Shown: positions 52,872 through 62,350, counted from the first letter of the stretch. The stretch is DNA of 64,000 bases from Rhodoferax lacus (GCF_003415675.1 NZ_QFZK01000011.1:79482-143481); one strand, 5' to 3'. Notes: generated from the sequence alone by a model not told the origin. A program made the numbers and translations.

Positions 52872-53564
52872 ATGCACACTGATGCCGACCATCTCAACCC
52901 AGTAAGCGGCGAAGCACACGGCCTCTTCGTTCTTTACCCGGCCCTTTCGCAGGTGCTGCCCAGCCTGGCGACCTTGGGGCCCGCTGCCGCTTCCATCCAG
53001 GTTCCCGCCCACACCGTGCTGTTCGATACCAACGCGCCCTGCCAGGGCTTCCCGCTGGTGCTCGAAGGCGAGATCAAGGTCTCGCGCCATGCGCCCGATG
53101 GCCGCTCGCTGGAGCTGTACCGGGTAGTGCCAGGGGAGCTCTGTCTGGTGTCGAGTGCCAGCCTGTTTCGCAGCACACCCTTGGCGGCGCAGGGCATCAG
53201 CACGCGGGCCACACGCCTGCTGCTGATCACCCCGCCGGTGTTTGTGCAATGGCTGGAGGCGCCGGTGTTTCGCAATGCCGTGCTGGGCCTGTTTGCCGAG
53301 CGCATGGCGGACCTCACCGGTCTGATCGACGCCGTGACCTTCCAACGCCTGGACCAGCGCCTGGCCGCCTGCCTGCTGGGGCGCGGCCAGGCGCTGGCGC
53401 TCACCCACCAGCAACTGGCCAATGAGTTGGGCACGGTGCGGGAGATGGTGTCGCGCCTGCTGCGCCGCTTTGAGCGCGAGGGCTGGGTGGAGCTGTCGCG
53501 CGAGCACATCCTGATACGCAACAGCCAGGCGCTGCGCGCCCTGGCCGACGGCCAACCGGCCTGA
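52872..53564 (+). CDS. Crp/Fnr-family regulator next to a DUF2892 gene
   Basis: A 230-residue regulator with a beta-roll sensor (CQGFPLVLEGEIKVSRHAPD, RSLELYRVVPGELCLVSSAS), and a C-terminal HTH with LTHQQLANELGTVREMVSRLL. The sensor contains three cysteines, Cys57, Cys94 and others, which could act in redox sensing, but it has no FNR N-terminal cysteine cluster. A perfect TGTGA-N6-TCACA site follows downstream, so it probably controls the adjacent DUF2892 gene. In Burkholderiales such pairs occur repeatedly. Confidence 0.88.
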   Translation: MHTDADHLNPVSGEAHGLFVLYPALSQVLPSLATLGPAAASIQVPAHTVLFDTNAPCQGFPLVLEGEIKVSRHAPDGRSLELYRVVPGELCLVSSASLFRSTPLAAQGISTRATRLLLITPPVFVQWLEAPVFRNAVLGLFAERMADLTGLIDAVTFQRLDQRLAACLLGRGQALALTHQQLANELGTVREMVSRLLRRFEREGWVELSREHILIRNSQALRALADGQPA

Positions 53565-53591
53565 GCCTTCCACAAGGCGCGACTGAGTGGG

Positions 53592-53607
53592 TGTGACAAA
53601 AGTCACA
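53592..53607. promoter_or_regulatory. TGTGA-N6-TCACA site
   Basis: A perfect CRP-type palindrome (TGTGA CAAAAG TCACA) 65 bases before the ATG of the DUF2892 gene and 28 after the stop of a Crp/Fnr regulator. The match to the classical half-site is complete on both arms. It is very likely the binding site of this regulator or a Crp relative. Confidence 0.75.
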
Positions 53608-53671
53608 GACACAGCGCCCGCAAGCCGATTCAATGCAGCCATCTACCACTCTGGATGGAAAAGGATTCCCC

Positions 53672-53866
53672 ATGAAAACCAATGAAGGCACTATCGATCG
53701 CGCACTGCGTGTGGCCGCCGGCCTGCTGCTGCTGGCCCTGATGTTCACCGACACCATTGGTGTCTGGGGCTGGATTGGCGTGGTGCCGGTGTTGACTGGC
53801 GCCATTGGCTTTTGCCCGCTCTACACTGTGCTGGGTATCAATACCTGCCCCATGAAGAAGAGCTGA
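53672..53866 (+). CDS. DUF2892 membrane protein
   Basis: A 64-residue protein with two helices (ALRVAAGLLLLALMF and IGVVPVLTGAIGFCPLYTVL) and the conserved CPLYTVLGINTCPM ending, which matches the YgaP transmembrane/DUF2892 family, often fused to or found beside rhodanese proteins. An AAGGA ribosome site lies eight bases before the ATG. The site upstream suggests control by redox or carbon signals. Role in the family is not settled. Confidence 0.85.
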   Translation: MKTNEGTIDRALRVAAGLLLLALMFTDTIGVWGWIGVVPVLTGAIGFCPLYTVLGINTCPMKKS

Positions 53867-53901
53867 TCAAACTGCCATGGGCGGGCTCGTAAAATGGCCC
53901 C

Positions 53902-54855
53902 ATGACTGAACCCAAAGCCCCTCCCGTTTTCCGCCGCGCTGCACCCCCACCCGGACGCGCGCCCATCCCGGCAGGGCAAAGCAACACCCGGGCCGTGGGC
54001 CCCAACGGCACAGTGCGCCTGAACAAGCGCATGGCCGAACTGGGCCTGGCCTCGCGCCGCGAGGCCGATGAATGGATTGGCAAGGGCTGGGTCAAGGTCA
54101 ATGGCAAAGTTGCCGAGATGGGCATGCAGGTCACGCCCGACGTGCGCATCGAGATCGACAAACAGGCCAAGGGCCAGCAGGCCAACCAGGTCACCATCCT
54201 GATCAACAAGCCCATAGGCCTGGTCAGCGGCCAGGCCGAAGACGGGCATGAGCCCGCCATCACCTTGGTGCAACCGCAAAACCGCTGGCAGGATGACAAC
54301 GCCCGCTTTTTCTTCCACGGCAGCCAGCTCAAAAGCCTGGTGCCCGCCGGCCGCCTGGATATTGACTCCACGGGCCTGCTGGTGCTCACACAAGACGGCC
54401 GCGTGGCGCGCCAGCTGATTGGCGAAGACGCGGTGATGGAAAAGGAATACCTGGTGCGCGTGGTGTTTACCGGCCGCGCCAACACGGCGGCCGAAGCCTC
54501 GGCCGCGGCCACCTATGCCGCCCTGCCGTCGTCCACCACACAACTCAGCCGTATTGACGATGACGACCCCATCAGCAGCGACGTGCAGTCTGTCTTTCCC
54601 AAAAGCCAGCTGGCCCTGCTGCGCCATGGCCTGAGCCTGGACGGTCAGGCCCTGAAGCCCGCCCAGGTGGAGTGGCAAAACCCGGAACAGCTGCGCTTTG
54701 TGCTGACCGAAGGCAAGAAGCGCCAGATCCGGCGCATGTGCGAGCAGGTGGGTTTGAAGGTGGTGGGCCTGAAACGCGTGCGCATTGGCCGCGTCATGTT
54801 GGGCAACCTGCCCGTGGGCCAGTGGCGCTACCTGCAACCGCAGGAAAAATTCTAG
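53902..54855 (+). CDS. rluF: 23S rRNA pseudouridine synthase RluF
   Basis: A 317-residue enzyme with an N-terminal S4 domain (VRLNKRMAELGLASRREADE) and the RluE/RluF/RsuA-type catalytic core: VPAGRLDIDSTGLLVLTQDG, where the Asp of RLD is the nucleophile, and EGKKRQIRRMCEQVGLKVVG. It converts a uridine of 23S rRNA (position 2604 in E. coli) to pseudouridine. The Pro-rich N-terminal tail of about 35 residues is extra. Confidence 0.88.
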   Translation: MTEPKAPPVFRRAAPPPGRAPIPAGQSNTRAVGPNGTVRLNKRMAELGLASRREADEWIGKGWVKVNGKVAEMGMQVTPDVRIEIDKQAKGQQANQVTILINKPIGLVSGQAEDGHEPAITLVQPQNRWQDDNARFFFHGSQLKSLVPAGRLDIDSTGLLVLTQDGRVARQLIGEDAVMEKEYLVRVVFTGRANTAAEASAAATYAALPSSTTQLSRIDDDDPISSDVQSVFPKSQLALLRHGLSLDGQALKPAQVEWQNPEQLRFVLTEGKKRQIRRMCEQVGLKVVGLKRVRIGRVMLGNLPVGQWRYLQPQEKF

Positions 54856-54861
54856 AAAAGC

Positions 54862-55128
54862 TCAGGGCTTTTTAGGGGGTGGCGTAGTGGGCGTCAGATC
54901 CACGTACTCGGTATCCGGGAAGTCCTGCAGTTCCCCAGACTCGGTTGGCAGCACCGAGTCGTCCTGCGCCTGCAAGGTGTGCTCCCACAGGCCCCAGACG
55001 GTGTCGGTATTGCTTTCGGTCGCATCGGGCACCGGCAACGGGTCCAGGGAAAAGTCATGCGCGACCGCAGGTTTGCGGTCTGCGGGTTTGGGGGGTTCAG
55101 GAGGTTTGGCCACGGCGCCATTCTGCAT
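54862..55128 (-). CDS. 88-residue Pro/Asp-rich hypothetical protein
   Basis: An ATG frame of 88 residues: a start MQNGAVAKPPEPPKP, then FSLDPLPVPDATESNT and an acidic end FPDTEYVDLTPTTPPP. It seems disordered, with no signal peptide. Convergent with rluF (six bases from its stop) and divergent from htpG. I believe it is conserved in relatives but cannot name it. Confidence 0.5.
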   Translation of the reverse strand: MQNGAVAKPPEPPKPADRKPAVAHDFSLDPLPVPDATESNTDTVWGLWEHTLQAQDDSVLPTESGELQDFPDTEYVDLTPTTPPPKKP

Positions 55129-55151
55129 GAAATTGACCCAACAAGCAGCAC

Positions 55152-55176
55152 CTTGAAAATTGCCATCCTGCCCCTA
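55152..55176 (+). promoter_or_regulatory. Sigma-32-like heat-shock promoter of htpG
   Basis: CTTGAAA (55152-55158), twelve bases, then CCCCTA (55171-55176): a full match to the -35 element of heat-shock sigma factor and five of six for CCCCAT. It precedes htpG by about 70 bases. In E. coli htpG is a sigma-32 gene, so the site is expected. Confidence 0.7.
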
Positions 55177-55248
55177 CCTATGGTGGGCTTTGCCATATGG
55201 GCCAAGCCAAGCAGACACAATCCTTTGTTTTAGACCTATAGAAAACCT

Positions 55249-57243
55249 ATGAGCAAGCAAACCCTATCCTTCCAGGCCGAAGTCGCACAGCTGTTGCACC
55301 TGGTGACCCACTCGCTGTACTCCAACAAGGAAATTTTCCTGCGCGAGCTGATCTCCAACGCGTCGGACGCCTGTGACAAGCTGCGCTTTGAGGCCATCAA
55401 CAACACGGCACTGTACGAGAGCGACTCTGAACTCAAGGTCCGCCTGGTGCTGGACAAGGATGCCAAGACGCTCACCATCACCGACAACGGTATTGGCCTC
55501 TCGCAGCAGGAAGCCATTGACAACCTGGGCACCATTGCCAAGAGCGGCACCAAGGACTTTGTGTCCAAGCTCAGCGGCGACCAGAAGGCCGATTCCCAGC
55601 TCATTGGCCAGTTTGGGGTGGGCTTCTACTCCGGCTTCATCGTGGCCGACAAGATCACCGTGGAATCGCGTCGTGCCGGCCTGCCCGCCGACCAGGGCGT
55701 GCGCTGGGTCAGCGACGGTGGCGCCAGCGGTGGCGGCGCGTTTGAGGTGGAGAGCATCACACGCGAGGCACGGGGCACCAGCGTCATCCTGCACCTGCGC
55801 GAAGACGCCATGGACTACACCCAGAGCTGGAAGGTCAAGGGCATTGTCAACAAGTACTCCGACCACATCAGCCTGCCCATCCAGATGGAAAAGGAAGAGT
55901 GGAAAGATGGCGAGCTGATCACCCCCGGTGACGAGAATGGCGGGCGCCAGCCTGGCGCCATGGTCAAGACCGGCGAGTGGGAAACCGTCAACAAGGCCAA
56001 CGCCATCTGGAGCCGCGCCAAAAAGGACATCACCCAGGAACAGTACGACGAGTTCTACAAACAGATCAGCCACGATTTCGAAGCCCCGCTGGCCCACACC
56101 CACAACCGGGTGGAAGGCAGCACCGAGTACACGCAGCTGCTGTACATCCCGGGCAAGGCGCCGCAAGACCTGTGGAACCGCGACAAGAAGGGTGGCCTCA
56201 AGCTGTATGTGAAGCGCGTCTTCATCATGGACGATGCCGAGGCTCTGCTGCCCACCTACCTGCGCTTCGTCAAGGGCGTGGTGGACTCCGCCGACCTGCC
56301 GCTCAACGTCAGCCGCGAGCTGCTACAGGAAAGCCGCGACGTCAAGGCCATCCGCGAGGGCTGCACCAAGCGCGTGCTGTCCATGCTGGAGGACCTGGCC
56401 AAGAACGACAAGTTGCCAGAGGCCGGCGCGGACGGCGTGACCGATGTGCTGAGCGCAGAAGACAAGGCAGAGGCTGAAAAGAACGCTGGCAAATACAGCA
56501 AGTTCTACGCGGAGTTCGGCGCCGTGTTGAAAGAAGGCCTGGGCGAGGACTTTGGCAACAAGGAGCGCCTATCCAAGCTGCTGCGTTTTGCCAGCACCAG
56601 CAGCGACACGGCAGCCGTGTCCCTGGCCGACTACAAGGCGCGCATGAAAGAGGGCCAGGAGGCCATCTACTACATCACCGCTGACAACATCGCTGCCGCC
56701 AAAAATAGCCCGCACCTGGAAGTGTTCAAGAAAAAGGGCATTGAAGTGCTGCTGATGACGGACCGCGTGGACGAGTGGGCCCTGAACTACCTGCATGACT
56801 TTGACGGCACGCCGCTGCAAAGCGTGGCCAAGGGTGCGGTGGACCTGGGCACCTTGCAGGACGAGACCGAGAAGAAGGCAGCAGAAGAAGCCGCCGAGAC
56901 CTTCAAGCCGGTGCTGGCCAAGCTCAAGGAAGCGCTCAAAGACAAGGCCGAGGACGTGCGCGTCACCACCCGTCTGGTGGACAGCCCGGCCTGCCTGGTG
57001 GTGCAAGACCACGGCATGAGCACACAACTGGCCCGCATGCTCAAGCAGGCCGGACAGACCGCACCCGAAGTGAAGCCCGTGCTGGAGGTGAATGCCGAAC
57101 ACCCGCTGGTGAAAAAGCTGGACGGCTCGGTGCACTTCCATGACCTGGCCCACATCCTGTTCGACCAGGCCCTGCTGGCCGAAGGCGGCTTGCCGGACGA
57201 TCCGGCCGCTTACGTCAAGCGGGTGAATGCGCTGCTGGTGTAG
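55249..57243 (+). CDS. htpG: Molecular chaperone HtpG (Hsp90)
   Basis: A 664-residue Hsp90. The N-terminal ATPase domain begins [21 protein letters not shown] and has [40 protein letters not shown] and [17 protein letters not shown], all nucleotide-pocket motifs. The middle domain ([40 protein letters not shown]) and C-terminal dimerisation domain are complete. ATP-dependent chaperone in the cytoplasm. It has its own heat-shock promoter and a strong terminator. The long length compared with E. coli (624) reflects inserts in the middle part. Confidence 0.97.
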   Translation: MSKQTLSFQAEVAQLLHLVTHSLYSNKEIFLRELISNASDACDKLRFEAINNTALYESDSELKVRLVLDKDAKTLTITDNGIGLSQQEAIDNLGTIAKSGTKDFVSKLSGDQKADSQLIGQFGVGFYSGFIVADKITVESRRAGLPADQGVRWVSDGGASGGGAFEVESITREARGTSVILHLREDAMDYTQSWKVKGIVNKYSDHISLPIQMEKEEWKDGELITPGDENGGRQPGAMVKTGEWETVNKANAIWSRAKKDITQEQYDEFYKQISHDFEAPLAHTHNRVEGSTEYTQLLYIPGKAPQDLWNRDKKGGLKLYVKRVFIMDDAEALLPTYLRFVKGVVDSADLPLNVSRELLQESRDVKAIREGCTKRVLSMLEDLAKNDKLPEAGADGVTDVLSAEDKAEAEKNAGKYSKFYAEFGAVLKEGLGEDFGNKERLSKLLRFASTSSDTAAVSLADYKARMKEGQEAIYYITADNIAAAKNSPHLEVFKKKGIEVLLMTDRVDEWALNYLHDFDGTPLQSVAKGAVDLGTLQDETEKKAAEEAAETFKPVLAKLKEALKDKAEDVRVTTRLVDSPACLVVQDHGMSTQLARMLKQAGQTAPEVKPVLEVNAEHPLVKKLDGSVHFHDLAHILFDQALLAEGGLPDDPAAYVKRVNALLV

Positions 57244-57266
57244 GCCACGCGCGGTATTTGATAGAC

Positions 57267-57302
57267 AAGCAAAAGGGGCCTCACGGCCCCTTTTGCTTTT
57301 TG
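57267..57302 (+). terminator. Rho-independent terminator after htpG
   Basis: A 14-base-pair stem (57267-57280 with 57285-57298) with a TCAC loop and T residues after it, 24 bases after the htpG stop. The A-rich 5' arm makes it a likely bidirectional terminator also for the convergent carboxypeptidase. Confidence 0.9.
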
Positions 57303-57351
57303 GCGTTTATGGCGCTCAAAGTCCAGGCGTACCCAGCCTGATGCCCGTGGG

Positions 57352-58491
57352 TCAGAGCATGGCCAACAGGGGCTGCAGCACGCTGGCGCCCAGCTTGCGG
57401 GCGCGCGCGCCATTCCAGCCAACAGCTGGGTCGGGCAAATTTGCGTTGTCCTTGAAGGGCATCTCGATGGTGAAAGCAACACAGCCAAACTGCTGGGCAA
57501 TCCAGTTGGTAGCCAGCGTGGTGTTGGCCGTACCGGGCGCCGCCTGGCCGTAGTTGACTGCGTCCTGAAAGTCCGGGCAACTGGCCAGCCAGGCTGCCTT
57601 GAAGGCATCCTCGCGCTCGGCAATGCGAGGCGAGTAACCCTGGGTGCCTTCGGAGCCCACCACAAAGTTGTAGGGCAGGCCCTCGTCGCCATGCACATCC
57701 AGGCACAGGTCCAGCCCCGTCTCCAGCATCTTCTGGCGCACACACCACACTTCGGGCGAGCGCTCCAGGCTGGGCTCCAGCCACTCGCGATTGAGGTTGG
57801 CGCCCGCGGCATTGGTGCGCAAGTTGCCCAGTACGGCGCCATCCGGGTTCATGTTCGGCACCACATAAAAAACGCAGTGCTGCAGCAGGCTGCGCGAGAC
57901 CGAATCGCCACCATCGAGCAGGCGCTCCAGCATGCCCTCCACAAACCATTCGGCCATGGTCTCACCGGGGTGTTGGCGGGCTATCACCCACAGCTTTTTC
58001 TTTTCGGCAAAGGGGGTGGCGCTGTCGGCATCGGTCAGGCGCAGCAGCGACAGGTCACGGCCCTGTACGGTGCTGCCCAGGCGCTGCTGCACCACATGGG
58101 GCGAGGCCGAGGCACTGGCCAGCAGATCCAGATGCTGCTCCCAGGAGTAGGGCTCGAAGTAGGCGAAGTAGATGCACTGCGTCTCGGGGGTGGTGCGCGC
58201 CGTCATCACCTGGCCGTCAAACGCGGTCTCTATGCGAAACCAGTGTTGCCGGTCGTGGCTGGCCACCACGCTGTAATCCTGCCAACCCTTGGGGTAGGCA
58301 CATTGCCCGGCATTGAGAAACTTCAGCACCACCGGCACGCCGGCCGCGCCCTGCAGGCTGAAGTGAAACCACTGGGCAAATTCGCTGGCGCTGTCGCGGC
58401 GGATATGGAGCTGGATGTCGCGCGGGTCGCTCAGGCTGATCACCTCGATGGCGCCGGAATCAAAAGCGGTGGAGATGTGCAGTGCGGTCAT
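57352..58491 (-). CDS. M14 zinc carboxypeptidase, cytosolic CCP-like
   Basis: A 379-residue protein. The N-terminal 120 residues form a beta-sandwich typical of cytosolic carboxypeptidases (CCP). The M14 catalytic domain has ARQHPGETMAEWFVEG (His174 and Glu177 zinc ligands), NPDGAVLGNLRTNAAGANLN then R235, and LDVHGDE (third ligand His267), with CVAFTIEMPFK holding the catalytic Glu. Eukaryotic CCPs remove glutamate from protein tails; bacterial substrates are not known. ATG 58491 or 58515 could be the start. It follows the DnaJ-like gene by 80 bases. Confidence 0.85.
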   Translation of the reverse strand: MTALHISTAFDSGAIEVISLSDPRDIQLHIRRDSASEFAQWFHFSLQGAAGVPVVLKFLNAGQCAYPKGWQDYSVVASHDRQHWFRIETAFDGQVMTARTTPETQCIYFAYFEPYSWEQHLDLLASASASPHVVQQRLGSTVQGRDLSLLRLTDADSATPFAEKKKLWVIARQHPGETMAEWFVEGMLERLLDGGDSVSRSLLQHCVFYVVPNMNPDGAVLGNLRTNAAGANLNREWLEPSLERSPEVWCVRQKMLETGLDLCLDVHGDEGLPYNFVVGSEGTQGYSPRIAEREDAFKAAWLASCPDFQDAVNYGQAAPGTANTTLATNWIAQQFGCVAFTIEMPFKDNANLPDPAVGWNGARARKLGASVLQPLLAML

Positions 58492-58573
58492 GGGCAGGGA
58501 ACTTTCGCGGTACATGGGGACAGGCCCAAGCGTGGGCTCTGTGCCATTGTAGGTACCGCGCCGCGGACCCCGC

Positions 58574-59662
58574 TCAGCCCATGTCCTGCTCCGAAGATTC
58601 GACCCAGGCCTGCACATTGCGGTTCCAGCCCTGCACCTCGGGCAGCTCGCTGCGCAGATCAAAAATCTCCAGCATGCGCCGCTCTTCATGGCGCAAGCGC
58701 TCGGGGTAGACGATTCGGGGCAGCACATACAAGGGCTTGCGCTGCCGGGGTGCCTTGTATTCCGGCCAGCCCTGGTCTTTGACCAGCAAGGCAGATGGCT
58801 TGTTGGGCAGGCTGACACGGGCACTGCCCTCCAGCGTGGGCACCGTGATCTCGCCGCCCAGCGCCCAGCGCCAGACACTGATGGGCATGCTGACGGACAG
58901 GCGGCTCTGGTTCAGTGCAAAGAAGGGGTGCTTCTCAATCTGCACCGTCAACAGGAAGTTACGCGGCAGCGCCTCTGCGCCGGCGCGCGAACGGATATCG
59001 CTGGCCTCCACCACAGTGCCATCCAGTGTTCCGGGGTGGATGGATACGTCCACCATCCAGGCCTGGCGCACCGCCTTGCCCGCGCCCTTGCAGGCCGGGC
59101 AAACGGGAGGTGCCGGTTTGCACGCGCCACTGCCCTTGCAGGCATCGCATGGGGTCTGGACACCAAAGCATCCGAACACAGTGACAGTGCCGCGTCCAAA
59201 GCACTTCAGACATTTGGAGTCCACGGTCCAGGTGCCCGGCGCCTCGCCACTGCCCGCACAGCGGCCGCAGGTATCGGACTCCACGCCATTGACGCGTTTG
59301 ATGCATCCAAAGGCGGCTTCAAACAGGCTGACGCGCAGCGTGCGTTGCACAGAGGCTTCGCGCGGCCTGGATGGCGCTGGGCGTGCGGACCTGAAGCCGG
59401 TATTCCAGTCGAATTCAAAAAATCCGGATTCTGGCTTGGCTGCCTGGGCCTTCAGGTTGGCGCTGGCGCTTTCGTACGCCTCCAGATGCTGGCAGACCAG
59501 CGCATAGGCCACATTGATGCGCTTCATGCGGGAGTCGGTTTCCGTGCCGGTGCTGACGTCCGGATGCCAGCGCATGGCCAGTGTCCGGTAGGCTGCCTTG
59601 GCCTCGGCCGGGCTGGCTTGCGCAGTCAGCCCCAATTCTGCAAATGCTTGTTCGATATCCAT
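58574..59662 (-). CDS. DnaJ-like protein with J domain and four CxxCxGxG motifs
   Basis: A 362-residue protein. The J domain is at the N-terminus with HPD at residues 33-35 (MRWHPDVS). The usual Gly/Phe region is missing. Four cysteine motifs form a DnaJ-type zinc center at about residues 132, 151, 172 and 188 (CGRCAGSG, CLKCFGRG, CDACKGSG, CPACKGAG), followed by the substrate-binding domain. It likely cooperates with an Hsp70. It differs from the housekeeping DnaJ in length and spacing, so it is a specialised paralogue. Confidence 0.85.
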   Translation of the reverse strand: MDIEQAFAELGLTAQASPAEAKAAYRTLAMRWHPDVSTGTETDSRMKRINVAYALVCQHLEAYESASANLKAQAAKPESGFFEFDWNTGFRSARPAPSRPREASVQRTLRVSLFEAAFGCIKRVNGVESDTCGRCAGSGEAPGTWTVDSKCLKCFGRGTVTVFGCFGVQTPCDACKGSGACKPAPPVCPACKGAGKAVRQAWMVDVSIHPGTLDGTVVEASDIRSRAGAEALPRNFLLTVQIEKHPFFALNQSRLSVSMPISVWRWALGGEITVPTLEGSARVSLPNKPSALLVKDQGWPEYKAPRQRKPLYVLPRIVYPERLRHEERRMLEIFDLRSELPEVQGWNRNVQAWVESSEQDMG

Positions 59663-59851
59663 GGCTTGTGTCACCTGGTGCGGCCCTTGTTCGGGCACGT
59701 TCTTGTTGGGAGGACCTTGTGCTGCCAGATGGCTGGCACGCAGCCACCCGACATGCAAACCATGCTAGGTCACGCACTTCACCATAGTGCGTTTGAATGT
59801 TCAAAAACTGACATTTGAAAACGGGCCTGAAGCATGCCCGCAGGGAGCAAA

Positions 59852-60064
59852 CTACTCGGTCGGCTTGACCGTCTCCACCTGGCGTTGGTAGTCGTCGTAG
59901 CTCTGGTGCGTCTGGGCGCGGCAGCGCTGAAGCTCTTGCAAGTCAGTCAGCCTGTCGCATTGCGCACGCTGCATTTCCTGCGCTGAAAAATAGGCTGTGC
60001 GCGTGCTGCAGCCGCATATACCCAACACCACCAGCGCGATACCCAACCTTGATTTGAAGGCCAT
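59852..60064 (-). CDS. Small lipoprotein, unknown function
   Basis: A 70-residue product. The signal MAFKSRLGIALVVLGICGC ends in a lipobox (GICGC); the mature chain is helical and charged with two further cysteines (AQCDRL, LQRCRAQ), perhaps a disulfide. An AAGGA site lies about ten bases before ATG 60064; an ATG at 60088 would add eight atypical residues. It lies between the DnaJ-like and the M48 genes on the same strand; membership of that operon is inferred. Confidence 0.6.
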   Translation of the reverse strand: MAFKSRLGIALVVLGICGCSTRTAYFSAQEMQRAQCDRLTDLQELQRCRAQTHQSYDDYQRQVETVKPTE

Positions 60065-60104
60065 GGAGAAATCCTTGTTGCAGTTCATGCAAGGTGAATG
60101 CGCA

Positions 60105-61613
60105 TCACAGCGCCTCCACCACCTTGACCAGTTGCCCGGGCTTGGGCTCGCCACCGCCATACACCCCGTTGACCAGCCGCAACTGCTGCTCGGCGTTGGG
60201 CAAGGAGGAGCGCTTTGCCAGCTCTGCAAAGCCGCCCTTGGGATAGGGCAACAGTTTGATGCTCCAGGGTTTGGCAGCAGCCCGGTCCTGCGCGTTCAGG
60301 GCGCGAAAGCTTGCTTCGGCTTCGCGCAGGGCACTGCGGTTGGCCTGCAGGGTGGCCGCGTCCTTGGCGGCGGGTTGCAGCACATACATCTTGCTGTCCG
60401 GCCCGCTGACCAGGGTGACTTCCAGCGCCTGGCTCTGGCCTTGCGCGTCCTGGCGCGTGCCATTGAAGCGCGTGGCCTGCAGGCCGTTGATGGTCACGGG
60501 CTCCGTCTTGCCCTGCGCGGCTTTGAAGCCGTTGCGCAGCACCTCGGCGTGGGTCTTGCCGGCAGCGGGTGGCACCGGCTTGAGCAGCAGGCCTGCATCG
60601 CCTGCGGCATTCAGCAGTGCGAGCTGCGTGGCGCTGTTCTGGATGCGCCAGCCCACAGGAGCGGTGAGCGCAATGCCCAAGGCCCCATGGTAGAAATTGC
60701 GGCCGCGCACCAGACCCTGATCAGCACTTTCGCCAAAGGACATACCCGCAATCACTTTGAAGTAGCGCTCGCGCCCTTCATCCACATACTGCATCTTGGC
60801 GTCATATTGGTCGGCGGTCTGCTTGATCTGCTGCAGCCGTTGGTCATTGGAGGGGTGCGAGGCCAACCAGCCAGCACCCGTGGGGGCGGACTTGCCTTCT
60901 GCCTTGGCCTGGTCAGCGGCATAGCGCTCCTGGTTCTTGAGCACGGTGATCACGTCCACCATGTTGTGCGGGTCGTAGTGGTTGCGCGCCAGGTACTGTG
61001 CGCCCAGGCCGTCCGCCTGGAGCTCCTGCTCACGGCCGTAGGAAGCAATATAGCCAGCGGCCACGGTTTGCGACACCTGGCCTGCGAGTTGCCCCGCACC
61101 CGAGATGCCCTGGCTCTCCAGCACTGCACCCAAAATGCTGGCCGCAAAAACGCCCAGGCCCGCGTGCTGCTGGCTGGTGGCGCGCTGGGCGCCGTGGCGT
61201 GCGGTGACGTGGCCAATCTCGTGGCCTATCACACCGGCCAGATCGGCCTCGCTCTCCATATAGGCCATGATGCCGCGCGTCACATACACATAGCCGCCGG
61301 GCAGGGCAAAGGCGTTGATCTCGGGGCTGTCCAGCACGGTGAAGTGCCATTGCAGATTGGCGCGGTGTGACTGCGCGGCAAGCCGCTGGCCCAGGGCGTT
61401 GACATAGTCCTGCACGGCGGGGTTGTTGTAGACGCTGTATTCCTTGAGCACCTGCTGGTGCGCCTTCTGGCCCTCGGCCACCTCCTGCTCTTCGCTCATG
61501 GCAGAAAGCTCGGTCTGGCCACTGACGGGGTTCATGACGGCGGTGCCACAGGCGCACAGCAGGGTCAGCAGCAGGACTGCGGGCAGAAACTTCAAACGCA
61601 CGGGCAAACGCAT
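60105..61613 (-). CDS. M48-family metalloprotease lipoprotein (BepA/LoiP-like)
   Basis: A 502-residue exported protease. The start MRLPVRLKFLPAVLLLTLL is a lipoprotein signal with Cys22 (lipobox LCAC). The zinc site is HEIGH at 131-135 within AGVIGHEIGHVTARHGAQ, with EQELQADGLGAQYLA supplying the third ligand. The C-terminal half (after residue 270) has no TPR repeats as in BepA, but carries a separate domain of unknown type. It probably takes part in outer-membrane protein quality control. Confidence 0.88.
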   Translation of the reverse strand: MRLPVRLKFLPAVLLLTLLCACGTAVMNPVSGQTELSAMSEEQEVAEGQKAHQQVLKEYSVYNNPAVQDYVNALGQRLAAQSHRANLQWHFTVLDSPEINAFALPGGYVYVTRGIMAYMESEADLAGVIGHEIGHVTARHGAQRATSQQHAGLGVFAASILGAVLESQGISGAGQLAGQVSQTVAAGYIASYGREQELQADGLGAQYLARNHYDPHNMVDVITVLKNQERYAADQAKAEGKSAPTGAGWLASHPSNDQRLQQIKQTADQYDAKMQYVDEGRERYFKVIAGMSFGESADQGLVRGRNFYHGALGIALTAPVGWRIQNSATQLALLNAAGDAGLLLKPVPPAAGKTHAEVLRNGFKAAQGKTEPVTINGLQATRFNGTRQDAQGQSQALEVTLVSGPDSKMYVLQPAAKDAATLQANRSALREAEASFRALNAQDRAAAKPWSIKLLPYPKGGFAELAKRSSLPNAEQQLRLVNGVYGGGEPKPGQLVKVVEAL

Positions 61614-61684
61614 ACAAACCTCTTTAGGGGGAGTGACATCCATGCGCGCCATTCTAGGCAAAGGCCGTGACGCCACGCTAAGTG

Positions 61685-62350
61685 TCAAACGGCCCGCCTT
61701 GGCGAGGGCGCTGCCCCTGATGACGTTGACGCTGACACATGTGCCTGAACATAGCCCCCCTGCTGCGCCACAAAGCCTTTGAACGCTTGCAGCAAAGGCA
61801 GGTAGTTTGGCGCATCGTCCTGAAGCTGCGCCAGCGCCGCGCAGCTGGCCTCCAGGGTGGAGCACTGGCCCGGCTTGTGCGCCTTGCGAATGCTGTAGCC
61901 CGACACGAGTGAATCGCCCAGCGACAGACGCGGCAGGCTTTGCAGCCAGGGGCTCAGGTGCAGCATCTTGCGGCTCTTGCGCCAGGTGGCGTCCAGCACC
62001 ACCACACGTACCTGCGCCGGGTCCCTCAGCCGCGCGGCGTCCAGCAAGGCCGGGACCGCATGGGCTGGGTCATCCGAGAGCGGGTACAGCAGCACGGTGT
62101 ATTTGGGTTCCTGCAAAAGCGTCTGCAAGGCGGCTGCATCAAAGACCTCGCCCACCACGATACGGCTGTTGGCAAGGCACAAATGCAACAGGCCCGCACT
62201 GTTCTTGGCATGGCCCACCTCCAGCGGGTGCTGCAATATCAGCACCTCGGTGGCCTGCGCCACGGGTGTGATCCATTGGCAGATGCAGGTACTCTGGGGG
62301 CGGGCACACACCGGGCAATGGGGGCGTTTGCGCGCGGGCGTCTGCATCAT
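61685..62350 (-). CDS. DTW-domain tRNA aminocarboxypropyltransferase (TapT-like)
   Basis: A 221-residue protein. It has the zinc-type start CPVCARPQSTCICQWI, LILQHPLEVGHAKNSAGLL, then LDATWRKSRKMLHLSPWL with the DTW-like DATW motif. In E. coli the homologous TapT (YfiP) makes acp3U47 on tRNA using SAM. The ATG at 62350 is divergent from dbpA and about 70 bases away. Confidence 0.88.
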   Translation of the reverse strand: MMQTPARKRPHCPVCARPQSTCICQWITPVAQATEVLILQHPLEVGHAKNSAGLLHLCLANSRIVVGEVFDAAALQTLLQEPKYTVLLYPLSDDPAHAVPALLDAARLRDPAQVRVVVLDATWRKSRKMLHLSPWLQSLPRLSLGDSLVSGYSIRKAHKPGQCSTLEASCAALAQLQDDAPNYLPLLQAFKGFVAQQGGYVQAHVSASTSSGAAPSPRRAV

